A program made the position numbers and the translations under genes. From Chthonomonas sp. UBA6659 (GTDB taxonomy: Bacteria > Armatimonadota > Fimbriimonadia > Fimbriimonadales > Fimbriimonadaceae): a stretch of 38,794 nucleotides of DNA. Where the stretch lies: contig DKKT01000043.1 in NCBI GenBank assembly GCA_002455425.1, positions 1-38,794 of the forward strand. The letters run 5' to 3'. Shown here in pieces: positions 1-7,490 of the stretch. Within the stretch, counting starts at the first letter, position 1. Each line of letters starts with the position of its first letter. The notes below the pieces were generated by a model, which made no database searches, was not told the origin of the DNA, and saw nothing but the letters and a program-made list of their open reading frames with translations.

Positions 1-41
1 CTTTGCGGTCGGAGGCGGGGCGCTTGGCGAGACCAGCGAAC

Positions 42-2045
42 CTAGCGGATCGAGAGTTCCACTGTGCGCGAGACCCCGTCACCGAGGTCGATCATCAGGC
101 GGTATCGACCCGTGCTCAGGCCCAGTTCGCGCCAGTTGAAGATGTACTGGCCATCGGAGTAGCGGAAGAGATTTCCAGTATCGCCACCCACACCGCTGGT
201 CGCTTCGTTCACCGGACCCGGAACATCGCCGCTGATCCGCTGGTACGAGAGCCGGGCCTGGAGATTCGTGATGCCGGCGCTCGCCCCGGTCAATCGGAAC
301 TTCACGACGATCGTGCTCTTCATCCTGAACACCGACGTGCCATCGGCATTGATCGGCTGGAGGATGCCCGACCAGGCGTAGGTGACCGTGATCGGGAACG
401 TCGCGACCGAGGTGTTGCCGGCAGCGTCCGTAGCGGTACACGTGACCGTGGTCGTGCCCGGCGCGAACCAGGAGCCGGAAGCGGGGTTGCAGGTGACCGC
501 GACCGGGCCATCGACATCGTCGTTGGCCGTCACCGAGAAGTGCACGATCGCGCCGAGGGTGCTGCTCGCCGTGGCGGTCAGCGGTCCCGGCGTGGTGATC
601 ACCGGCGGGGTCGTATCCTGAATCGGCGCCTCGAAAGCACCCATGTCCACTCCCGGACCGATTACGCGGGCATTACCGCCGAGATCCGTGATGAAGCTGC
701 CCGTCGGATCGAGGAGGAACGGCGGCGCGGTGACGACACCGCCGAGACCGACATCGATGCCCGGAGATCCGGCCTGGAGACGAAAGTCTCCCGCAGATCG
801 GTTGACGAAGAGGGGGAGGGCGCTGAGGTTGCCCGGTCCGGCCAGGACCGAGGATCGCTCGATGTTCGAGTAGGAAACCATGGGTCCCGGCTCCACGAAC
901 CAGACGTTCTGATCATCGAGCGAATAGTTGTTGACGACGCCTCGGTTGTTCCAGATGATGCTGTTCTGGATGATCGTCGTCGGCGAGGAGATCACGACCG
1001 GCGAGAAGCTCCCCACGTTGTCGACGATGGAACAGTTGATCAGTCGCGTGATCGTCGAAGCACAGCGCAACGCGCTGCCGATATTGTCGGCCACTCGGCC
1101 GGGATCGGTCACCGAGTTTCTGTTCCCGGCAATGAGCGTGTTGACGAGCGTGGCTTCGTCTCCCGCCAAGATCAAACGACGGTCCCCGCCGGTCGCGCCC
1201 GTAAACCGCGAGTTGGCAATGCGCGCGGTGACGCCGGTCGCACGCACGTTCGAAGAACCGATGAAGTTCGTGCGCTGCACGTCCAGCGTCGAGCCCCACC
1301 ACGCCGAGTGGTTGATGCTGGTGTTCAAGAGCTCGCAGTCGACGAGGGTCGCATTCGTCCCGAACTGCGTGATGATGCCCAGATTGTCGAACTGGCACTG
1401 CTCGAAGACCAAGTTCGAACCATCGCTGTACATCGCGTCCCACAATCCGCCCGAGAAGTTGCAGCCTCGGAAGGTGGGGCTTGAACCGTAGTTGGCCACT
1501 GTGCCCGCGCGGTCCGCGATGTTGCCGGTGAAGGTGCAACCGATCAAGGTCGGGCTGGAACCGTCGTTGCGCATCCCGCCGCCCAGGCCCTCGTCCCCGT
1601 TTTCGGCGTCCCAGCGAGCATCGTTGTTGGCGATCACACAGTTGACGATCGTCAAGTTGGAGTTGACATTCTTGATTCCATGACCGAGATCGGGCCAACC
1701 CAAGGTGCGCCCGTCCCGGAGCGTGAGGTTCTCAAGGCGCGAGGCGCTCGTGAGATTGGTCGTCCGCAGCACGGTGCCTGCGCCCAGACCGTAGGCGTTC
1801 GGCTTCAGGATCGTCGTCGTCGCACTGTCGCCCCGGATGACCAAGTCCTTGTTGTTCCATTGGACGGATTCCAGGTACGTTCCGGGCGCGATCTGGATCG
1901 TGTCGCCGGGACTGGCGGCGTCGATGGCGCCCTGAATGGTCGCGATATCGCTAGGAACATTGATCGTCGCGGCAAAGGCGGACGTCGCCGCGAAAGCGGA
2001 GAGAATCAGGGTGGCGAGGCATCGCCGGGCGTGAATCGTGGACAT
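42..2045 (-). CDS. secreted beta-helix protein with HYR and PxKF domains
   Basis: Predicted exported protein of 667 residues. The ATG at 2045 is preferred over the upstream one at 2105 because AAGGAG lies 9 bases before it and the protein then opens with a clean signal peptide (cleavage near ATSAFA, residue 25). Residues about 26-470 are short repeated strands rich in N, G, S and T (for example SNLTIVNCVIANN), typical of right-handed parallel beta-helix (pectin-lyase-like) proteins, and end in a GSPGIDVG...VDMGAFE motif. Residues about 476-555 form an HYR (Ig-like) domain (DTTPPVITTPG, TCTATDAAGN). Residues 560-667 match the PxKF domain (VVKFRLTG, GNLFRYSDGQYIFNW). It is probably a cell-surface or extracellular protein. 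No catalytic residues are evident and the substrate is unknown. The small helical protein just upstream is probably in the same operon (56-base gap). Confidence 0.85.
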   Translation of the reverse strand: MSTIHARRCLATLILSAFAATSAFAATINVPSDIATIQGAIDAASPGDTIQIAPGTYLESVQWNNKDLVIRGDSATTTILKPNAYGLGAGTVLRTTNLTSASRLENLTLRDGRTLGWPDLGHGIKNVNSNLTIVNCVIANNDARWDAENGDEGLGGGMRNDGSSPTLIGCTFTGNIADRAGTVANYGSSPTFRGCNFSGGLWDAMYSDGSNLVFEQCQFDNLGIITQFGTNATLVDCELLNTSINHSAWWGSTLDVQRTNFIGSSNVRATGVTARIANSRFTGATGGDRRLILAGDEATLVNTLIAGNRNSVTDPGRVADNIGSALRCASTITRLINCSIVDNVGSFSPVVISSPTTIIQNSIIWNNRGVVNNYSLDDQNVWFVEPGPMVSYSNIERSSVLAGPGNLSALPLFVNRSAGDFRLQAGSPGIDVGLGGVVTAPPFLLDPTGSFITDLGGNARVIGPGVDMGAFEAPIQDTTPPVITTPGPLTATASSTLGAIVHFSVTANDDVDGPVAVTCNPASGSWFAPGTTTVTCTATDAAGNTSVATFPITVTYAWSGILQPINADGTSVFRMKSTIVVKFRLTGASAGITNLQARLSYQRISGDVPGPVNEATSGVGGDTGNLFRYSDGQYIFNWRELGLSTGRYRLMIDLGDGVSRTVELSIR

Positions 2046-2101
2046 GATGAGGTTCTCCTTGGTGAGGGGTTTGGCATCGGGTCGTGGGAAGCGGGCGGCC
2101 T

Positions 2102-2386
2102 TCACCGCGCAACCTCCGGGTCATCGAGAAGGGTTCCGGCCATCTGGACGAGGGCGTCGCCGTACGGCTTGCATGTGGAATCCAAGCGCGACAGCTCCTC
2201 GGCCGCCGTCCGAACGTTTTCGAGAGATCGCTGCGCAACGGCTCGATCTCCGCGCTCCATCGCTCGGTGGGCCTCCTCGGCCTGGGAAGAGAGCTGGGCG
2301 GCCTCCTCTTCGCTCACCAGTTCCGCGTCGAGGACGCGCTGGATGAGCAAAGAGAGCCGCTGGATTCGTTGGAGTTCAGATTTCAT
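2102..2386 (-). CDS. small helical protein, FIMAH-like
   Basis: Protein of 94 residues starting at the ATG at 2386. The frame stays open to 2506, but the extra residues look non-coding and would run into the divergent promoter region. The sequence is almost wholly helical and charged (MKSELQRIQRLSLLIQRVL, then EEEAAQLSSQAEEAHRAMERGD). It resembles the four-helix FIMAH domain usually found at the C-terminus of secreted proteins, but that assignment is weak and made by eye. There is no signal peptide. It ends 56 bases before the beta-helix gene on the same strand, so cotranscription is likely. It is divergent from the SARP regulator at 2518, which could control both. No strong ribosome-binding site is visible. 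Confidence 0.5.
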   Translation of the reverse strand: MKSELQRIQRLSLLIQRVLDAELVSEEEAAQLSSQAEEAHRAMERGDRAVAQRSLENVRTAAEELSRLDSTCKPYGDALVQMAGTLLDDPEVAR

Positions 2387-2517
2387 GAGTGATGAGTTGA
2401 GGTCTTCGAAGGCCTCGAAACGACTGATGGGGTGATGGTGCGGGGCCCCCGCCGACGGAACCGTCGTCAAAACCGTGTAAAGTCCGTCGACAAAGCGAAA
2501 TCTCACGAAAATTGCTC

Positions 2518-5500
2518 ATGTCGACGGTGTCACTCGAAATCCAGATGCTCGGACCGTTTCGAGCACTCGTGCACGGGGAGCCGATGCCACGATTGCGCAC
2601 GCGGTCGATCGAATGGCTTCTCGCCTTGCTCGCCCTCCGTGGGGGGCGAGCCGTCGATCGCTCGTGGCTCGCCGCGACCTTGTGGATCGACAGTGGCGAA
2701 GGTCAGTCGCTCCGCAATCTGCGAGATGCGCTCGTCCATCTGAGGCGTGCGTTGGGTCCTGAAGGGGCGCGGATCGAATCGCCGTCCCGGGACCAGCTTC
2801 TCCTCAATCTGGAGGGCGCGACGGTCGATGTCCTCGAGTTCGACCGCCTCGCGAAGATCGGCGACGAGGCCTCGTGGCAGGCGATGGTCGATCTCTACCG
2901 CGGCGTCTTCCTCGAGGGATGCCAAGAAGAGTGGGTCTGGATCGAGCGCACGCCCCGTGAGCTGACCTTCCTTGCCGCTCTCGAAGAGCTCGCCGACCGC
3001 GCCGCAAAGCGCGGATCCTTCGACGAAGCGCTGGTCGTTCTGCGACGCGCCGAGGCCGCCGACCCCCTGCGAGACACGGTCCAGAGACAGCTGATGCGCA
3101 CCCTTGCCGGGCGAGGAGACGCCCCCGCGGCCATGCTCGCGTTCCGCGCCTATCGGGACCGGCTCAAGGGCGAACTCGGACTCGATCCCGACCCCGAGAC
3201 GAGCGCTGTCTTCGAATCGATCCGCCGGCATGCGCCTCAAGCGGCGATGCCGGCTGCATCCGACGCGGTCGCTTCCCCGACCACGACCCCCGCCCCGTTC
3301 CCTGAGAATCTCCCCCACGGGCTTACGGAGCTCATCGGGCGGGAGGAGGTGCTCCGCGGGCTGTCGGAGGACCTGGCCGAGACCCGGGTGCTGACCCTGA
3401 CCGGGGCCGGCGGCGTCGGCAAGTCGCGCCTCGGCATCGAGACCGCCCGGAAGCTACGACCCGACTTTCCGGACGGAACCCCGTTCATCGCCCTGGCCGC
3501 CCTCGACGATCCTTCCCTGCTCGCCACGTTCATCGCCGCCGCCCTCGACTTCGGCAACGACGACCCGGCCACCCGTGAAGTGACCGCGGAAACCCTCGCC
3601 CAGCGGCTCCGGGGGCGACGGCTCCTCCTCGTCCTCGACAACTGCGAACACCTAGTCGAAGCCGTCGCCGATCTGTGTCAAACCCTCTTGGAGCGCTGTC
3701 CGGACCTCCGCATTCTCGCCACCAGTCGCCAGCGGCTCGGGCTCGTGGGCGAGAAGGTTCGGCGCGTTCCGTCGCTGTCGATTCCCGCCCCGGAAGCGAT
3801 CGCCCGCACCTCCAAGGAACAGCTGCTCGAATACGATGCGGTCAAGCTCTTCGTGAAGCGCGCCCGCATGGCGGTCCCTGAGTTCGCGATCACCACCCAC
3901 GAAGAGGCGCTGGACGTCACGACGATCTGCCGGCGGCTCGACGGCATTCCCCTCGCGATCGAACTCGCGGCGGCGCGCACTTCGGTCCTGACCGTCTCCC
4001 AGATCGCCGCCCGCCTCGATGATCGCCTCACCCTTCTCGCGAGCGGCACGCGGGGAGGGCTGCGACGACACCAAACTCTGCGCGCCCTCATCGATTGGTC
4101 GTACGATCTGCTCGATCCGGACGAACGCGATCTCTTCGTGCGCCTGGCCGTCTTCACTGGCGGTTGGACCCTCGAAGCGGCCGAAGCGATCGGCGGCGCG
4201 CCCGACGTTCTCGACCGCCTCTCCTCGCTGGTCGACCGATCTCTCGTCGTGGTCGATCATCGGCCCCCCGAAACCCGCTACCAGATGCTCGAGACCCTTC
4301 GCGAGTACGCCGCCGAGCGCCTTCGAGAGTCGGGCCAGGAGCCCGTGGTCCGAGAGCGACACTTGGCCCACTTTGCCGCCGTCGGCAGCCGCCTCGCCGC
4401 GAAATGGGAGAGCCCGGAGCTGGCGAAGGTCCTTGCCCAGGTCGAGGCGGACCTCGGCAACTTCCGGACCGCGATCGCGGAGACGCGAAACCCGGACCCG
4501 TCGATCTCGACCGTTGCGGTCGCGCTCTTGGCCTCGCTCTGGCGGTATTGGGAGTGGCGAGGATCACCCGCCGAAGGCCTCGATCTCCTCCTCGCCGGTC
4601 TCGAGGTCGAGAGGACGGACACCCCGACCCGGGTACAGCTCCTGCTTGGCGTCGCCGCTCTCTGCCAAAGGGGTGACTTCAAGCGGGCGATCGAGTATGC
4701 CGATCGCGCCCTCGATCTCACCCAACCGGACACACGCGACCACGCCGCCGCCCGATTGGCCCTTGGACGGTCTCACGCCAGCCTCTTCCACCACGACGTC
4801 GCCATGGCTGAGCTCGACGCCGCCCTGGCCGCAAGCCTCGCCTGTGGGTGGGAATGGGGTGCGGCCGAAAGCCTCAACATTCGAGGATCGCTCGCTTTTC
4901 AGTACAAGGAAGCCTCGACTCAAGACGATTTCGAGCGGGCGCTCCACCTTGCCGAGCGCGCGGGTTCCGCACATGCGATCGCGCATGCTCTCCAGAATCT
5001 GGGCAGGATTCGGGTCGATGCCCGCGATTTTCCCGCCGCGATCGCGCTCTTGAACCGTGCCTCCGACCTATGGATCCAGCTCGGCTTCCGCAGCTTTTGC
5101 GGCGTCGTCCAGCGTGATCTCGCCGAGATCGCCCGGCGTGAAGGGCGTCGTGAGGATGCGATCGCTTCGCTCGAGAAGTCGATCGCGCTCTGCCGCGAAG
5201 CCGGTGCCCAGCAGGACCTCGGATTGTCGCTTTATGAGTTAGGCAGTGTGTACTATGAATGGGGGGATATCGCGGCTGCGGAACGCTTGTATCGCGAAGC
5301 CTACGCCCTAGTCGACGGCACCGATTTCGACCCGCAAGGCAACTTCATCGGCAATATGATCGGCTGCTGTCTTGTTCGGCGCGGCGATTACGATGAGGCG
5401 CTCACTTGGCACCAAAAGAGCCTTGAGAGGTACCGAGCCGCAGGAATCGAAGACGGGATGGTGTGGACCCTCGACCGAATCGCCGTCGCGCTCGCTTTGA

Positions 5501-5772
5501 ACGGCGACATCCGTGACAGTGCGGTCCTGCGCGGGGCCATGGAAGCCGCCCGGGCGTCATCAGGCCAGACGCGCGCACCTTGGGATCAAGCCGATCTCGA
5601 CCAGGCCGAACGCCTTGCCCGCGAGTCCCTCGGAGATGCCGCCTTTGACGCGGCCCTCGCGGAAGGGGCGTCGCTAGCGTTGGCCGAAGCCGCCGACCTC
5701 GCAAGCCGCAGGACGTCGCCGACGGAATCTGACGGGTGCTTACTGAACCCGCACGATCCCGACTCGAAGTAA
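2518..5772 (+). CDS. SARP/BTAD family regulator with ATPase and TPR domains
   Basis: Large transcriptional regulator of 1084 residues (AfsR/SARP type). ATG 2518 is chosen; a TTG two codons upstream is possible, and no good Shine-Dalgarno separates them. Residues about 5-95 form the OmpR-like winged helix (RTRSIEWLLALLALRGGRAV, LRNLRDALVHLRRALG). Residues 100-245 are the BTAD domain ending DRLKGELGLDPDPET. An STAND/NB-ARC type ATPase follows, with P-loop GAGGVGKS near residue 295, Walker B LLLVLDNCEHL, an ATSR motif, and GIPLAIELAAAR. From about residue 620 to 1030 there are TPR-like helical repeats. Such proteins bind direct repeats upstream of targets and are gated by ligand or nucleotide. 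Targets are unknown; the divergent minus-strand pair is the nearest candidate. Its last 33 bases overlap the convergent gene at 5740. Confidence 0.9.
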   Translation: MSTVSLEIQMLGPFRALVHGEPMPRLRTRSIEWLLALLALRGGRAVDRSWLAATLWIDSGEGQSLRNLRDALVHLRRALGPEGARIESPSRDQLLLNLEGATVDVLEFDRLAKIGDEASWQAMVDLYRGVFLEGCQEEWVWIERTPRELTFLAALEELADRAAKRGSFDEALVVLRRAEAADPLRDTVQRQLMRTLAGRGDAPAAMLAFRAYRDRLKGELGLDPDPETSAVFESIRRHAPQAAMPAASDAVASPTTTPAPFPENLPHGLTELIGREEVLRGLSEDLAETRVLTLTGAGGVGKSRLGIETARKLRPDFPDGTPFIALAALDDPSLLATFIAAALDFGNDDPATREVTAETLAQRLRGRRLLLVLDNCEHLVEAVADLCQTLLERCPDLRILATSRQRLGLVGEKVRRVPSLSIPAPEAIARTSKEQLLEYDAVKLFVKRARMAVPEFAITTHEEALDVTTICRRLDGIPLAIELAAARTSVLTVSQIAARLDDRLTLLASGTRGGLRRHQTLRALIDWSYDLLDPDERDLFVRLAVFTGGWTLEAAEAIGGAPDVLDRLSSLVDRSLVVVDHRPPETRYQMLETLREYAAERLRESGQEPVVRERHLAHFAAVGSRLAAKWESPELAKVLAQVEADLGNFRTAIAETRNPDPSISTVAVALLASLWRYWEWRGSPAEGLDLLLAGLEVERTDTPTRVQLLLGVAALCQRGDFKRAIEYADRALDLTQPDTRDHAAARLALGRSHASLFHHDVAMAELDAALAASLACGWEWGAAESLNIRGSLAFQYKEASTQDDFERALHLAERAGSAHAIAHALQNLGRIRVDARDFPAAIALLNRASDLWIQLGFRSFCGVVQRDLAEIARREGRREDAIASLEKSIALCREAGAQQDLGLSLYELGSVYYEWGDIAAAERLYREAYALVDGTDFDPQGNFIGNMIGCCLVRRGDYDEALTWHQKSLERYRAAGIEDGMVWTLDRIAVALALNGDIRDSAVLRGAMEAARASSGQTRAPWDQADLDQAERLARESLGDAAFDAALAEGASLALAEAADLASRRTSPTESDGCLLNPHDPDSK

Positions 5773-6384
5773 CCCCGACATCTGTCCAGTATCGACGCGG
5801 ACGAATCGGACCGCCGCCGCCCACCATCCGGGCCGATCCACCGGCACCGATTCCGTGCCCGGACCGGTGAACGCCACGAACCGCTGATGCCGAAACGCGC
5901 GGTCGTTCGGATTCGTGCCGGCCGTGCGCATCGGGGCGAGGAGCAGCTCGGTCACGACCCCGGCGTGGTTCGCAGCGAGCGCCCGGAACTCGACCGATCC
6001 CGCGCCCGCCTCGGCGACCACGACGACGGCGTCACCGACGAACAACGCCTCGGGCGGATCGAGCGGAATCACCCGATCGGCATCGACCTGCAGAAACTTC
6101 GACGAGAGCGCCATGAACGCGTCGACGGCCCGCCAAGGATGCCCGTCGATCGCCCGTTCCCGCCCGTATCGTGCCCAATTCTGAACCTGCTCGGGGCTCA
6201 AGGTCCGGTAGGCGCGCATCGCCTGCGCGCGAAGCGCTCGCCAGGCCCGCTGCTTCTCCGTGTTCGGATTTCGGGGAATCACATGCTCGCGAAGATAGAC
6301 CTTCCCTGCCGCCGTGCGCACCATCACTGCCCCCGCGAGTCGGCCGCTGCCCTCGCCGAGAATGCCACCCTTGATCGTCGCCAT
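5740..6384 (-). CDS. unknown protein, paralogue of the 16711-17418 protein
   Basis: Protein of 214 residues. ATG 6384 is chosen because the homologous gene at 16711 starts at the equivalent place (MATIKGG against MAKLRLG); the longer open frame to 6708 overlaps the cas promoter. No function is recognised. The N-terminus has G-x-I-x(5)-G-x-x-A-G-x-V-M, then YLREHVIPRNPNTEKQ and SPEQVQNWARYG. A second part has SSKFLQVDAD and GVVTELLLAP, and the C-terminus has AAVRFVRVDTGQ. The first half recalls phage- or surface-like DUF6266-type proteins, only tentatively. There is no clear signal peptide. It overlaps the end of the SARP gene by 33 bases tail to tail. Its paralogue sits on the far side of the CRISPR array, in the opposite orientation. 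Confidence 0.75.
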   Translation of the reverse strand: MATIKGGILGEGSGRLAGAVMVRTAAGKVYLREHVIPRNPNTEKQRAWRALRAQAMRAYRTLSPEQVQNWARYGRERAIDGHPWRAVDAFMALSSKFLQVDADRVIPLDPPEALFVGDAVVVVAEAGAGSVEFRALAANHAGVVTELLLAPMRTAGTNPNDRAFRHQRFVAFTGPGTESVPVDRPGWWAAAVRFVRVDTGQMSGLLRVGIVRVQ

Positions 6385-6559
6385 ACACGGAAGTATCGGC
6401 GCGCTCAGCACCCATTCGCAGGGGTTGTGTCGCGTGGCCCGCGCCCTGCTCGGGAGCATCGCCGCACCATGCCCAGACCATGGCTGCACCATGGCGACGG
6501 CTACGGTGCCGGCTCCGCGCCCTGTGGACGAGATCGGCCCCAGCCCTTGTGTCCGGGAA

Positions 6560-6590
6560 AATTGCGCTAGGGGGTTGCATCGGCGCAATT
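6560..6590. promoter_or_regulatory. inverted repeat upstream of the cas operon
   Basis: AATTGCGC at 6560-6567 and its exact reverse complement at 6583-6590, spaced by 15 bases. The right arm lies inside the spacer of the putative promoter at 6575-6603 and the left arm lies just upstream of it. A two-fold symmetric site there would suit a repressor. The function is inferred. Confidence 0.45.
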
Positions 6591-6603
6591 CTGTGGGTAT
6601 TCT
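6575..6603 (+). promoter_or_regulatory. candidate sigma70 promoter of the cas operon
   Basis: TTGCAT at 6575-6580 and TATTCT at 6598-6603 are separated by exactly 17 bases, and lie 18 bases before the first ATG of the cas operon at 6622. This is the only promoter-like pair seen in the 237-base gap before the cas genes. Confidence 0.5.
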
Positions 6604-6621
6604 GATGTCTACTGTCGGGGG

Positions 6622-6876
6622 ATGAGTGACTTGGACGACCAGACTTCCGGAATCTACGCCCATACGCCGCCGAAGGGCGGCGGTGACTGGCACGACCTCG
6701 TGACGCACCTTCGCGCGGTCGCCGAACGCGCCTCGGCCTTTGGGGCGAAGTTTGGCGGGTCCGCTGCCGGGATGTTACTGGGACTCACCCACGATCTGGC
6801 AAAGGCTTCGTGCAAGGGTACCGGTCAGCCGCGTTCAAGTACCTCAGCAAGGCGGATGTGTAGGATAAAGAGATGA
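6622..6876 (+). pseudogene. truncated cas3 HD-domain relic
   Basis: The open frame gives 84 residues. The first 60 match the N-terminus of type I-C Cas3 HD nuclease domains: YAHTPP near residue 12, then WHDLVTHLRAVAERA, a G-rich turn, and GLTHDLAKA with the HD metal motif. The sequence then degenerates (CKGTGQPRSS). In the +1-shifted frame, 6804-6863 reads GFVQGYRSAAFKYLSKADV before a stop, which looks more Cas3-like, suggesting a frameshift plus loss of the rest of the gene. The helicase part is absent. The stop at 6874 overlaps the cas5 ATG (ATGA), so translation may still couple to cas5. An intact cas3 lies at 10471. Upstream of cas5 is the usual cas3 position in I-C loci, so this is probably the remnant of the original gene. 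A small functional HD protein is a less likely reading. Confidence 0.65.
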
Positions 6877-7490
6877 CAGTATTCCAGTTTGAGATCGGTG
6901 GTCCGATGGCCATGTTCATGAGGCCCCACTCGGGCTCGACACCCGTGTCGTATCCCATTCCCACAGGGAGCGCAATACGTGCCATGGCCGAGTCGCTTGC
7001 GCTGGTCGAGGGCGCGTACTTCCAGCCGGCGCAGATAAGGGTCTGCAAGCCGTTGCTCTACGCTGGTTACGCGTGCAACTATGGCGGCCCCCTACGCAAG
7101 CCTGCTCAGATAAAGGACAACGCAAGCTACCAACACGTCGCGCGTGTCCTTGTCGATTGCTGCTTCCAGATCGAGGGAGACTGCAGAAAGATCGCGGCTC
7201 ATTCGGACTATGACCCGGCTCGCAAACTTCAGGAGATGCTGAAGAGGCGACTTGAAGAGGGCAAGTCACGGTTCCCCGTGTGCCTAGGGTGGAAGGAGTT
7301 CGCGCCGACCTATTTCGGGCCATGGCGGGAGGGAACCGTGCCGGATCCCATGATCAACGAATCGGTTCCTGGCTACTTGTTGGAAGTCTGGGACCGCCCC
7401 GCACACGGAAGCTGGGCACCGAAGTTCGCCGACGTGCAGATAGTCGAGGGTGTGTGCGACCTACGGGAGGTGCTGGGCCATGCTCGTTGA
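6873..7490 (+). CDS. cas5: Cas5, type I-C (Cas5d) like
   Basis: Protein of 205 residues. In type I-C systems Cas5 caps the 5' handle of crRNA and is also the ribonuclease that cleaves the repeat, since these loci lack cas6; no cas6 is seen here. Matches to the family are the N-terminal strand with FMRP, SYPIPTGSAIRAMAES (the glycine/serine turn after the first strand), IRVCKPLLYAGY, and the C-terminal FPVCLGWKEFAPTYFG followed by a GYLLEVWD strand. The catalytic Tyr, Lys and His known from Cas5d could not be placed with confidence, so processing activity is assumed from the family. It starts inside the stop of the HD relic (ATGA) and overlaps cas8 by 11 bases. Confidence 0.82.
   Translation: MTVFQFEIGGPMAMFMRPHSGSTPVSYPIPTGSAIRAMAESLALVEGAYFQPAQIRVCKPLLYAGYACNYGGPLRKPAQIKDNASYQHVARVLVDCCFQIEGDCRKIAAHSDYDPARKLQEMLKRRLEEGKSRFPVCLGWKEFAPTYFGPWREGTVPDPMINESVPGYLLEVWDRPAHGSWAPKFADVQIVEGVCDLREVLGHAR

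Noticed and set aside
3..1484. Plus-strand 493-residue arginine-rich frame
   Set aside because: It lies opposite the beta-helix gene, has the composition of a GC-rich shadow frame and no recognisable domain.
6385..6708. N-terminal extension of the 5740-6384 protein
   Set aside because: It crosses the putative cas promoter and the cas3 relic, and the paralogue at 16711 starts at the shorter position.
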